Assembly: GCA_921293015.1 (NCBI GenBank)
Contig: OV121092.1
Coordinates: forward strand, 7,570,001 to 7,634,000
Length of the DNA: 64,000 nt
Direction: 5' to 3'
DNA from: Phorcus lineatus
Lineage: Eukaryota > Mollusca > Gastropoda > Trochida > Trochidae
The notes under the pieces were generated by a model, which was given only the letters and a program-made list of their open reading frames with translations, searched no databases and was not told the origin of the DNA. The stretch's first letter is position 1, and each line of letters begins with the position of its first letter. Shown here piece by piece: positions 25,012 through 35,425 of this stretch. Both the position numbers and the translations under genes were made by a program.

Positions 25012-25019
25012 TTTATATA
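25012..25019 (-). promoter_or_regulatory. Inward-facing TATA-like box, right arm
   Basis: TATATAAA on the minus strand straddles the inner edge of the right inverted repeat and faces the first minus-strand gene, whose ATG is about 80 bases on. Together with TATAAAAG at the matching place in the left arm it suggests a promoter at each inner arm edge. Confidence 0.4.
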
Positions 25020-25728
25020 CATCTACCCGCGACACTCGCTTCGGAATAATGCTTGTATCTGCATCACGAGCCCCTAGCAAGTGGAGACCAAATCGTCTGG
25101 ATCCTTGATTAGGGACCCCCTTATAGTGGAACACATCTTGACAGCACACGACTACCTGTTCATATTTAAAAGTAAACAGGCATTAAAAAAAGAAAATACC
25201 TCTGTTCACATTAACAGTTATCAAAGTCAGCATTACTTCAATATACAAATTATTTAAATCCTTAAATAAGTACAGCGGGAGTAACTTTGTATTCGCTCAC
25301 TGGCTATAATTTATGTTCATAACAGTACAAGAGAGTACACTTCATAATTATACGTCAATCTTATAATTCAAGGACAAGTTTGGTCCAGTTTTATATGTGA
25401 AAGGGGGCAGGTGTTCACGCCAAAATGGCTACCAAATGATTTCATGGGAATTTCTAAAATGTGTTCTCTTACTATGGATGATTGGTTTTTTAATTGAGAT
25501 TTTTTACATTATAAAGATATTACATTTAGCATTAAAGTACACTTATCAGTGAACACTTGAAAACATAAATTTTCGAAAAACATGCTACTTTCCCTATAAA
25601 CATTATTGTTGTTTCTTTATAACACAAACAAGTATCTATTACACGAGGGAGGTGAATTGTCAAGTGGACTCTGTTGTTCACACTTTGATGTTAAGCACGT
25701 TCCATGGATAGAGCTGACCAGGAAGTAC
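25016..25728 (-). repeat. Right terminal inverted repeat, inner segment
   Basis: 713 bases, the inverse of 21387-22099. Equal length and near identity imply recent origin or gene-conversion-like copying between arms. Confidence 0.85.
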
Positions 25729-25903
25729 ACAAGAGAGTACACTTCATAATTATACGTCAATCTTATAATTCAAGGACAAGTTTGGTCCAGTTTTATATGT
25801 GAAAGGGGGCAGGTGTTCACGCCAAAATGGCTACCAAATGATTTCATGGGAATTTCTAAAATGTGTTCTCTTACTATGGATGATTGGTTTTTTTAATTGA
25901 GAT
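25729..25903 (+). repeat. Local direct duplication in the right arm
   Basis: About 175 bases here repeat 25327-25501 of the same arm almost exactly (shared start ACAAGAGAGTACACTTCATA, shared end TTTAATTGAGATT; one extra T in a T run). It takes the place of the 763-base left-only segment between inner and outer parts of the inverted repeat. Confidence 0.85.
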
Positions 25904-26191
25904 TCAGTGTTAGCTTGTCCGTCTCAACCTTGTTGAATGTAACACCTTGCTCACACAGTATACTTATATTAAACACTTTTTAATGTATTTATTCAACTTT
26001 TATATCATTTACATACTTTAAATGATTCCTGTTTTATCAATCTATATTTTACAATTCATTCAATCATATTGCGTTATTGATTATTGTTTATCAGATATTA
26101 AATATTATCAAATTCATATTTATTGCCTCTACTTCCGGCTCTCCCACTTCCGGCTCTCCATTCCGGTCCAGATGAGCTTCACCATACTACT
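25904..26191 (-). repeat. Right terminal inverted repeat, outer segment
   Basis: 288 bases, the inverse of 20336-20623, ending ...TTCACCATACTACT at the right tip. Confidence 0.85.
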
Positions 26192-26197
26192 AATATT
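26192..26197. repeat. Right 6-bp target site duplication AATATT
   Basis: AATATT directly follows the right terminus ACTACT, matching the left copy at 20330-20335. Confidence 0.8.
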
Positions 26198-27130
26198 TCT
26201 ACTTAACCATTGTAGGATGATGCATTTGCACACGGACAATCTTCACATACTGCTTAATTGATCCCCGTTTCGTCTTGTTGAGTAGGTTTTGTCATAACCA
26301 GACGTACAGGCAGTCACTCAAGCTTCATTAATCTCATATAGGGACATATAATGACTAGGTGGCAGGAATATATCCTTTAGCTTACACGGATAGGTCTTTG
26401 GACGTCATATACTTATAACATAGATTCCATTATAGTATTTTGGATATAAAATGATTACCATATCAGAACTAACTTAAACAACTTAAATACAATTAAATAC
26501 CAACAAATAGAAATGTTACATTGGTATCTACATGTATCTCACCATTTGCAATAATACAAATTGTGATACCTTTAAGCAAGTAGTCAAGCAATAAGTTGAG
26601 TTCTTTTAAAATTTAGACATTTTGATAGATTCCTGACTATTCACGCACTATCTTCATTGTACCAAACCAGCTCCATGCTTTCGAAAGATATAAATACGAA
26701 TGGAAATCATACGTTCATATTGAAAGGCACCAAACATTGTTACCTAAAGGTGTCTGTGACTTCTCTGGAGGAAATTTCAAATTTGTTCCTTTTCTATAAA
26801 ACTCACGTGATAAAAATCCCTAATTTATACAATGTCTTTTTCCAAGATCTCTGAAACCTAAACATTTATTTCAATTTGTTCATCAACAAATTCAAATTTA
26901 AATTGCTCTTTTTGACCCATATTTGTGGATGTTATTGGCATTAATATATCAAGAAACTGAATCTTGCAGCATGTAATATTTTTTGTATTGTAGTGTAAGC
27001 AATACTACAATGGCAGGCTTTATTTATAATTTCGTGCATATATCATATATGATTAGTTTGTTTTTGGTTAGATTTCTTAAGAGAAAATTTAGAATATGAT
27101 CGAGAGGTATTAATGACAAAAACTTGAAGA
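26198..27130. repeat. Type 2 block, copy 1 (right part) and spacer
   Basis: 26198-26345 continues the block interrupted at 20329 and matches 34735-34885, including ACTGCTTAATTG and GGCAGTCACTCAAGCTTCAT. From 26350 to 27130 I see AT-rich DNA without a supported gene. Confidence 0.55.
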
Positions 27131-27165
27131 GGTGAGGTGAGTTGGTGTTTAACGCCGCTTTCAAG
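27131..27165 (-). repeat. Extremely truncated SINE insertion
   Basis: 35 bases (GGTGAGGTGAGTTGGTGTTT plus AACGCCGCTTTCAAG) equal the reverse of the SINE 3' tail and are flanked by the direct repeat AAAACTTGAAGA at 27119-27130 and 27166-27177. This is what reverse transcription that stopped almost at once would leave. Confidence 0.7.
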
Positions 27166-27177
27166 AAAACTTGAAGA

Positions 27178-27754
27178 AAAACTATATAATCTATACATAC
27201 TATAGATAAACAGATTATGAGATTAATCACAAAAGAGAGAACAAAAGAGAATGACTTAATGTTGCACAGGTGGTAATCGTCACAAGTGTATTTGTTTGAA
27301 TCATATGGACTTCAAGCTTCACCCCATTATACACTCGATCAACTGATTTCTGTTTTTCCTCTTAATCAAGCAGTAGAGCGTGTGACAAAACAAAGGTATT
27401 GAAAGAACAAAGGTTCGATTCCTGGATTATTAATTTTATGTCATATCTGTTCCCTAACTCTCCACACACCTTGTACTCTTGTTTGTGTCTATCTGAATTT
27501 CATTGAAAATAATGGTCTATTTATTAGTAACCTGTAGCCTCAAAGTCTGGCTTATGTGATAATGTCTGATCCACCATATTCTAATTTGTGATTACTTGTC
27601 CATTGTTTGATGTTATTTGATCATTGTATATATATATATATATGAAAAGTTGAATTGGTTCAAACGCAAGGTCACATTTAGATTAAATTAAATTACTATT
27701 AAATTACTATTGACGTTAGTAGACAAACATATTTATGTGTGTGTATATATATAG
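27178..27754. other. Spacer with TA run
   Basis: No gene is seen. A (TA)n run lies at 27627-27643 and a TG/TA run at about 27735-27752, against which the Penelope-like fragment begins. Confidence 0.6.
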
Positions 27755-29261
27755 GGATTACTATGAAAACAAAATTAATGACATGCTTAACGATAAGCAA
27801 ATATACAAATCTTTACCTAAAAACTCTGACTCAAAAATAATGTCCCAACTAAACAAACTCCTCAACAAATACGAGTGTGAACTCACAGATGAGGAACGCA
27901 AATATATAACAAATTTTGAATTTGACTCTAGTAACTTCTATGGTCTCCCAAAAGTACATAAATCTGATTTGATTAAGTCAGCTGTAAAAGAACAAAATTC
28001 CGAATATGTTTGGTTAAAGACACCAGAGGACTTAAAATTTCGCCCAATAATTGCAGGCCCACAATGCCCTACACACCGCCTAAGCAATTTGGTAGATATC
28101 CTTCTTCAACCACTCCTTGAACATGTAAATAGTTATGTTAGGGACGATCTAGATTTTCTAAAACATATTCCAGATAGAGTCACAAGTGATACAATCCTAG
28201 TTAGCTTTGACGTGACTTCCCTATACAGTAATATCCCACATGAGCTAGGCAAAACTGCACTAGAATTCTGGATTGACAAACATCCTGAGTCAATCCATCC
28301 ACGTTTTAGCAAAGATTTCATCCTTACATCAGCTGAATTTATTCTAGAAAACAACACATTTCAATTCAATCAAAATTCATATCTTCAAATTCTAGGTACG
28401 GCAATGGGGACAAAATTTGCGCCAGTCTATGCCAATTTAGTACTAGCGTACCTAGAAGAAAATCTCTATACTACCATAGAGGAAAAATTCGACAAGAATT
28501 TTGCAAATGAATTCATCTTAAAATGGAAAAGATACCTTGATGATTGTTTCACATTTTGGGAAAAATCTAAAGGGGACATATACCAAATATATGACATTCT
28601 ACAAAACATGCATCCCAACATCAAATTCACAATGGAAACAAGTGAGACAGAATTACCTTTCTTAGACATACTTATCAAGAAGGATAATACTCACATCATA
28701 ACTGATATTTTCCATAAGACAACAAACACAAAACAATATCTCCATTTCAAAAGCGCACATGAACGACATGTCAAAACAAATTTGCCCTATTGTCTAGCTA
28801 GACGTGTCTGTGCCATAATTAGCAATGAAAACCTCAGGTCTCTAAGATTAGAGGAACTAAAATCTTCACTATTGCAGCGAGGCTATTCAGAACCTCTTAT
28901 CAAAGATGGAATAAATAAAGCACAGGCACTCACTCTTGAAGAGGTACGTACTCCTAAAGATAAAATAAATGACGACCAAAACACAATCGCTTTTGTGACA
29001 ACACATAATAAAAACAATGCGGAATTATTCCCTGTTATACATCGGAACTTACCTATGCTTAGTCAAGACAAGAGGTTAGGCCAAATGTTGAAAAGAAATA
29101 AAATCATTAAAAGCAAAAGACAGCCCAAAAATCTTAAACACATCTTAACAAGGGCTAAATATGATGGTATTCAAAACCCAACAGAAAGACCTTCAGTTTC
29201 CAAATGTTCAAATAAAAGATGTGGCACATGTCCTCATTTATTAGAAGACACGTCTAGCTAG
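27735..29261 (+). CDS. Penelope-like reverse transcriptase, endonuclease missing
   Basis: The protein copies element RNA into DNA in Penelope-like retroelements. The 508-codon frame shows the polymerase motifs in order: YGLPKVHK (about residues 74-81), FRPIIAGPQCPTHRLSN (about 102-118), motif A SFDVTSLYSNIPHE (about 156-169), motif B LGTAMGTKFAPVYANL (about 220-235), motif C with the catalytic pair YLDD (about 267-270), then ELPFLDILIKK and the characteristic HERHVKTNLPY segment. It ends with SKCSNKRCGTCPHL, the cysteine-rich linker that usually leads into a GIY-YIG nuclease, and then hits foreign sequence. The frame has no internal stop, so the insertion is fairly young or was recently active. 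The ATG at 27735 lies in microsatellite-like sequence and is probably not the original start. It cannot work as an autonomous element. Confidence 0.85.
   Translation: MCVYIYRDYYENKINDMLNDKQIYKSLPKNSDSKIMSQLNKLLNKYECELTDEERKYITNFEFDSSNFYGLPKVHKSDLIKSAVKEQNSEYVWLKTPEDLKFRPIIAGPQCPTHRLSNLVDILLQPLLEHVNSYVRDDLDFLKHIPDRVTSDTILVSFDVTSLYSNIPHELGKTALEFWIDKHPESIHPRFSKDFILTSAEFILENNTFQFNQNSYLQILGTAMGTKFAPVYANLVLAYLEENLYTTIEEKFDKNFANEFILKWKRYLDDCFTFWEKSKGDIYQIYDILQNMHPNIKFTMETSETELPFLDILIKKDNTHIITDIFHKTTNTKQYLHFKSAHERHVKTNLPYCLARRVCAIISNENLRSLRLEELKSSLLQRGYSEPLIKDGINKAQALTLEEVRTPKDKINDDQNTIAFVTTHNKNNAELFPVIHRNLPMLSQDKRLGQMLKRNKIIKSKRQPKNLKHILTRAKYDGIQNPTERPSVSKCSNKRCGTCPHLLEDTSS
27755..29250 (+). mobile_element. 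Penelope-like retroelement, truncated at both ends
   Basis: The open frame from 27735 to the stop after 29258 covers most of a Penelope-type polyprotein. Homology-like sequence begins just after the TG/TA run (YENKINDML) and breaks off at 29250 after a cysteine-bearing linker. The N-terminal region before the polymerase and the GIY-YIG endonuclease after it are missing. The breaks lie at a microsatellite (left) and at the palindrome GTCTAGCTAGAC (right). No terminal repeats or target duplication could be recognised, so the copy is a rearranged remnant. Confidence 0.8.
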
Positions 29262-29263
29262 AC

Positions 29264-29490
29264 AATCTATCTGGAATACGCTTTAGAAAATCTAGATCGT
29301 CCCTAACATAACTATTTACATGTTCAAGGAGTGGTTGAAGAAGGATATCTACCAAATTGCTTAGGCGGTGTGTAGGGCATTGTGGGCCTGCAATTATTGG
29401 GCGAAATTTTAAGTCCTCTGGTGTCTTTAACCAAACATATTCGGAATTTTGTTCTTTTACAGCTGACTTAATTATAATCAATTCAGATTT
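29264..29490 (-). repeat. Inverted copy of part of the Penelope polymerase
   Basis: This stretch is the inverse of about 27958-28180 of the same element, with few changes (for example KRIPDR for KHIPDR). Read on the minus strand it encodes the segment from the second lysine-rich motif to just before motif A. It is joined on both sides by the palindrome-like word CTAGCTAGAC. Confidence 0.85.
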
Positions 29491-29518
29491 ACGTCTAGCT
29501 AGACGTGTCTGTGCCATA
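29491..29518 (+). repeat. Displaced 26-base copy of Penelope sequence with 16-bp palindrome
   Basis: ACGTCTAGCTAGACGT (29491-29506) is a perfect 16-base palindrome. The run TCTAGCTAGACGTGTCTGTG and the next five bases repeat 28793-28817 of the polymerase gene. After it unrelated AT-rich DNA begins. Confidence 0.8.
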
Positions 29519-30449
29519 TATATACAAATATATAAGATGGTCATGGTTGATGAGTAAAACAGACATCTTGGTAAATGGTAAAATGCAAATATTAGCTTCC
29601 TGAAGATATCTTAGATCTGTGGATTACTACATGAATGTCGGTATCACATTTGCATTTTTATGCAAAGAATTCACCGTCAGCTAGTTTGTGCTTTATTCAA
29701 ATGGATAAGGGACAAACCTGCAATCGAAATCATAATTAATTTAGTGTAACATGAAAGTATTATCCTCCTATTCAATCTTTACCTTAAATTCCATAGAATT
29801 GTAATTAATGTATTTAATATTTAATATTCCAGTACGATTAAATCTACATTCACCAGTTGCATATACTTGTGTACCACTGATATTAGTGAATCTCATTTAT
29901 TCTTTAACGTAACGACCATTATAAAAATATGAAATCATTAAGTTCGTCATTATTCGTAACCATCCTTTTGTGTGAGTTTTGCTGTTGTAACTTCTGCGCA
30001 TCAAGTCAACATAATGAAAAAGTTCGAGAACAGATGGAAGAACCTTACAACACAGTCTATCAGATCACTCAACTGTTTCAGCTGGATGGGAAATGATGCT
30101 TATTGATATTCAACAGATTGCAAGATAACTCTCTATTTAATTACATTCTACGATGTAAGGATATATTCTGACAATAAGTATATGTAAACGTCTTTTATCT
30201 GAATTCACTGTACAGTATTTGTGTCAATTGGTTTGTTTTTTTAGTCAAGAGATAAAAGAAACAATTGCGTAAGAGCTCTTTTGAATGAAAAGATGGGCTT
30301 CATCTAGCCTTCCATCTGTTAATGAAATTGATGCTCCTTCACCAACTTTACTATGGGTGTTTTCATTGTCCACTTCAGACTATTTGCCGATCTAAGATCC
30401 TTTGCACATTTTCCTCGAAATGAAACATCATAAGCTCTTATTAACAGAC
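29519..30449. other. AT-rich spacer, nothing recognised
   Basis: Short frames only; no repeat or RNA gene stands out. Confidence 0.55.
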
Positions 30450-32940
30450 AAAAGCGTATTCATTCGGCTGAAGTTAGAATTATTGCTGATCGAGTACTTT
30501 GATCTTTGATGGTGGAAATTGACTGGTGGGAAGGTATCTGTTCTATTCAGACATCAGTTTATACAACTTATCTCAGGTCCTACCATTTATGTTTCAATGC
30601 AAATGAGAAAAATATAATGTTCTTTTCCTTACTTTTCTGCAACAACTGCATTACATGTGTCTCATTGAGAAACGACTTTTGCAAATAGTATTATACAGTC
30701 AGAAAACAACTTAAAACATTGTCTTTCAAAGATAAAAGTATATAGGGAATATTCAGGTTAAGAAACATCTATTTAACATGAGCTAATGTTAAAGCCGTTA
30801 CCATTTGTTTACGCGTTGTCCGCCATAAAACATATTTAATGAAGTGAATATAATTGCTACAGCAAAGCAAAACAAATTTAATACCAAAATGAATACATTC
30901 ATGATTATTTTGATCATTTTGAAGTTATTGAACTTTCATTTCTCATCATACAGCCCAAAGTTTCATTCATTTTTATTTACTTTCACTTTATAAACAATAG
31001 ACACGAGTATTCTTTCAAGCGATTTCTTCAAAGTATTGTACAGTTTACACTGTATGATCATCTTTAAGAATTTCATGTTTATTAATAAATCAATATATTA
31101 ATCAAGGACATAGTTTAAGAATAAAACGAAAAGAAAATACGAAATGATTCATGACGTACAATTTGACAATCATATGACGATGCTATCAACTTTCGATCTA
31201 TTTCTGCTTTTTCTCGTTTGAAGGTAATATTCTCTCAGTTATTTGTGGGATTGACAATAGCTCTATCACTTTAAGTGTATAATGCGCTGGAGCAATGAAC
31301 AAGTGAATAATCTATAAGATATTCCGAAATTACTCTTCGATTCATAGTGATTTACAAGAGGTAAAATGGGTTTAAGTCATGTCTCTTAACAGTAGTATTG
31401 GAGAGACACTAAGTCTGGATATATTGTTCTAATGCTGTGCAATTCAGACAAATATAATCTTATTTCTTATCTGATATGACCAAATGGTTGCTGTTTATGG
31501 GATCATACAGCGCCACTTTATTCTATTATATCAACGGCCTTGGGATATGGGACATATCTCTAATAGATAAAGTAAGACCAATCATTGTCCGTTTAGGCTT
31601 GACTCTCTGGCTACTACTTAAACAACTTGATAAAACATCACGGTCATGTTCGTGAATAGATGTAATTGTTGATGCACGATGAAGCATTCTTTTTCAAACT
31701 TTTCTGTTATGTACTGATTACATTAAAATGAACTTTAACAAAATATTTAGTTAAATATATATATAGCTGGTGACTAGATGCGGTGCAGTGAATCATATTA
31801 CATAAATCATTATTTTTATGTAAATTAATAGGGGTCATCCAAATTTGATTTCTTGACATTGAGATAAAAAGGTTGTATTTGCGCCGTTAAGAATTCCTTT
31901 TGTTAAGATTTAAAAAAGTTTGATTTTCCCCATAAATCAATAAGGACAATGCAAAAGAGATTGCATTCACCTTCTGCCGAGGGTTTTGTTCCCTCCACCC
32001 AAGCTTAATGACTCTTTGAGCTTATTGATACATTGAGCTTATTGACACAAACGTGTTAACTTGAGTTTCACATAAAGTATTCTATTTGATGTTTCAATGC
32101 TACCAATAAGCGTCTTCTGTTTATTGAAAAAAAACATTGAATTAGAAACCTACTCTAGTAGTCAAGTTCTAAGATCGGCAGGAAAGCCTAATGCGTCCAT
32201 GGTAAAACATTTTCCTAATAAACAATAGAAGACGAAATTTGCATTCCAACAGATGGTCCAAATTAGTGGAACAATGTTATCTGAGTGAGGGAATGTAATC
32301 ATATTTTGATTAGTTATTGATTTTGATAGTATACTAACTTCGACTAAAACAAGCTTGACTTGATAATAGCTTTAAGTAATTTATGATAAATTCCATTGAA
32401 GCCTGCAAATGCAATACACATGTGGCAACCAATCAGCAGTAGAGAGTGTTGAGGTGATATATCTGTTGGTAACTCAGAGTGGGTCTTGAAGTCTTTACTT
32501 GAGCTCTCGAATTCACATGAGACTGTTCATTCATTTTGTGTACTTGCCAATCGTGCCTCAACATTCAATTAAGTCTTCAGATGTGTTCTTTTCATGTTTC
32601 CTTGTGAAAAAAGAAATGCAAAGACATGTCAATGATATGGTGGTTTTTAAAGAATCATTTTCCATGGACATATCTTAATTCATTCAGGAAAATATATGAG
32701 AAGTATAATGCTTTCAATACAGGTTTGTTAATAATGACATGCTGTATGAAACAGTTATTAGCCAAGCAATATGTACAGAAATGGGATTATTGCTACATAA
32801 CCTCCGTAGAATCATATATTTCCAAGGGACAAGCTTCTGTTATTGCTTAATTGACCCCCAATCCATCAGTAGTTTTTGTCATATTTAGATGTATAGGCAG
32901 TCACTCAAGCTCCATTAATCTCACATAGGGACTGGTGTTC
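30450..32940. repeat. Type 2 non-coding block, copy 2
   Basis: Contains, in order, the 30475-30590 segment (matches 18030-18140), the core at 31380-31700 (matches 19070-19400), a CCAAT-bearing module at 32420-32510, the GGACATATCTTAATTCATTC segment at 32665 (matches 34535), and the terminal module near 32885-32935. An open frame of 74 codons at 32626-32850 lies in the repeat and is not preserved in the next copy, so I do not treat it as a gene. Confidence 0.65.
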
Positions 32941-33179
32941 TTGAGAAAAGGACTTGTCAATATTCATTTATCACAACATGAATACCAGTTTTAGAATAAA
33001 CTTTGATAAAAAAGAGAAAATTGATATCGAAATGTAACTTATAACTTTTGATTTTGGCTTGAACATATTTTCACTGACGTGATGAAAAGATTCAAAGTGT
33101 TGATACTGGTAAAGTTATATGATCAGGTTCAGACCACTTTTGGCTCCTCAAATATGACCATTAAGATGCTATTTTTGGG

Positions 33180-34920
33180 ATTGCCAATAGCAGTGTCACT
33201 TTAAGTGTATAGTGCGTTGAAGTTAACAATTGAGTAAGTCCAATATATATTATTGTGATTCAGACAAATAATCATATTTCTTATCTGATACAACCAAATG
33301 GTTTCTGTTTATGATATCATGCATCGCCACTTCATTCTATCATTTCAACGGACTTGGATTATCGATTGGAAAGTGCTCTTTTTTCTCTCTAATATATAAT
33401 AAGACCAATCGTTATTTAGTCCAGCTCTCTGGCTACTACTCATCAACTTGATAGACACCATGGTCATGTTCGTGAATAGTTGTAATTTGTTGCTGCACGA
33501 TAAAGCATCCCTTTTCAAACTTATTGGCCTTTTACTGCATACCTAAAACGAAATTTAAAAACAATATTCAGTTTAGAATATAGCAAGTGAAAAGATACGA
33601 TGCAATGAATCATATTTTATAAGACCATATTTGTATTTATGTAAATTAACAGGGGCCTTTCATGTCTGATTTCCTGACATTGACATAAAAAGGTTGTACT
33701 GTGCCGTCGAAAATTGCTTTTTGTTAAGATTCAAAGAAGTTTAAATTTATTTCTCACAAATCAATAAGGTCATTGATTGCATTCACCTTCAGCACCTCTA
33801 CGCTCGCGCTAAATAACAATTCGAGCTTATTGAAATCTTGAAATCCTTTCCTGAAAAATTAAGAGTTTATTATTATCATTATTGAACCTCTATGGCGGTC
33901 GACTTATTTTGTAAATGTGTGCGAGAGTACGTAGTTGTTACTCTTCATCAATCAAAAGAAAGGAAATGTCATTAGTGTCCCTATAGTGCTGAATGATTAA
34001 AAAGGTGATAATTTTATTTTCAACTGAAGTAATCCATTTGATGATTTAATGGCACCAGTTAAACCACGTTAAATGATAAAACCCACTGAATTAGAAACCT
34101 AATCGACTAGTCAAATTCTAAGATCGACATTCGTCTATGGTAGATTTTTTTTCCAAATTTACGATAGAAGATATTTGGTAAATTTGGCATTCCAAGAGGT
34201 GGAACACTATTATCTGAGTGAGGGAATCTAATCATACTTTGATTGGTTATTGTTTTTGATGAAATACCGAAACCAACTAAACCAATTTTCACATGTCATT
34301 TGCTTTCAGTTATTTATGATAAATTCCACTGAGGCCTGAAAATGCAATACATATGTGGCAAACCAATCAGCAGTAGAGAGACTTGACTGTGTTGAGGTAA
34401 AACATCTGTTGGTAACTCAGATGAGTGTGTCTGAGCTAGGCTTAAAAGGTCTTGAATGGTTTACTTGAGCTCTCGAAGTTACATGAAACTGGTTAATTCA
34501 TATTGTGTACTTTTATTTCTTGTCATTTGCCATGGACATGTCTTAATTCATTCAGGAAAATATATGAGAAGTGTAATGCCTTCAATACATGTTTGATAAT
34601 CATTATATGTTCAATGCAAATTTCGATATATATATCTTCAGATAGTTATTATAAATGAATTAATGTCCACGTTCTATTTAAAATCGTAAGAATGCTGAAT
34701 GAAACAGTAGTCGTCATATTCATAAATGAAATTATTTCTACATAAGCTCTGATCCATTTGCACGAGGACTAGCTTCATGTACTGCTTAATTGGCCTCCGT
34801 TCCATCTAGTTGAGTGGTTTTAGTCATAACCAGACGTGCAGGCAGTCACTCAAGCTTCATTAGTCTCATATAGGGACTGGTAATGATTTAGGTGACAGGA
34901 ATATGACTTGTCAATATCCT
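33180..34920. repeat. Type 2 non-coding block, copy 3
   Basis: Collinear with 30450-32940 from the core (33240-33540) to the terminal module (34823-34885). Shared anchors: AAGTTCTAAGATCGG-like words at 32163 and 34113, the CCAAT-bearing module at 34352-34455, and the segment GGAAAATATATGAGAAGT at 34554. The stretch 34690-34760 is the unoccupied counterpart of the Polinton insertion site. Confidence 0.7.
34352..34455. promoter_or_regulatory. Conserved CCAAT-containing module
   Basis: AACCAATCAGCAGTAGAGAG is followed about 75 bases later by GGCTTAAAAGGTCTTG. Copies lie at 40190-40292 (about 95 percent alike by eye), 32420-32470 and 39893-39950. Conservation is higher than in flanking parts of the blocks. 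CCAAT within AACCAATCAG is the classic NF-Y site and TTAAAAG resembles a weak TATA box, so a promoter is possible, but no transcript or frame follows clearly. Confidence 0.3.
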
Positions 34921-35423
34921 ATAGCTTACACGGATAGGTCAAATTGTGTTAGCTTTGATTGAGTAGTTAAACAAGTAGTTGAGCTTTTCGGATAAAAATC
35001 AGACTGGCTGATATGGGCTGGATAATATTGTCATTGTAAAACATACATAAGAATAAAATTATTACGTAGACATTGAATAATGGATCATAGTTGCCATAAC
35101 ATGACGTTTCTGTGACTGCCTTGGAAGAAATAATTAAATGTTATACTTTACTACTAACTTAACAAAGAGTCACATGTTCAAAAGGCCCTAATACAGCAAT
35201 GTCATTTTCCAAGATCTTTTAAATTGCGTCCATGAACATTTATTTTAAGTTGTTTATTCACAAATCCTAATCAAAATGGTTTTATTTGCTTCAAAATTGG
35301 TAGATTTCAGTGGAATTTATGTATGAAGAAACAGCATCTTTGAAAATGAAAAGATTATGATAATTGCAACGCAGGCACTAATAAAATGGCATGGTTTATA
35401 GCGATTGTGACACATATCAAATA
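34921..35423. other. AT-rich spacer, nothing recognised
   Basis: No gene or repeat is supported between the end of block copy 3 and the Tc1-type transposon. Confidence 0.55.
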
Positions 35424-35425
35424 TA

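Larger units (their letters stand above)
20336..26191. mobile_element. Compact Polinton/Maverick-like element, non-autonomous
   Basis: The 5856-base element begins AGTAGTATGGTGAAGCTCAT and ends with the exact inverse, and is flanked on both sides by the same six bases, AATATT (20330-20335 and 26192-26197). Six-base target duplications and long inverted ends beginning AG are established traits of Polinton/Maverick elements, whose relatives include the adintoviruses. Inside, all recognisable genes lie on the minus strand between the arms: two small basic proteins, a zinc finger plus packaging ATPase, and a third tiny basic protein. The protein-primed polymerase, integrase, protease and capsid genes of full-size elements (usually 15 kb or more) are not present, so this copy could move only with help or is a deletion derivative. 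The family assignment rests on ends, duplication length and ATPase type together. Confidence 0.75.

Noticed and set aside
29357..29557. Plus-strand frame over the inverted Penelope piece
   Set aside because: Antisense of polymerase sequence.
29520..29565. Hammerhead ribozyme, as found in some Penelope-like elements
   Set aside because: TGATGAGTAAAAC at 29550 recalls the core but the paired stems and the GAAA part are missing.
32626..32850. 74-codon frame
   Set aside because: Part of the type 2 block; the same region of copy 3 (34500-34700) is out of frame.
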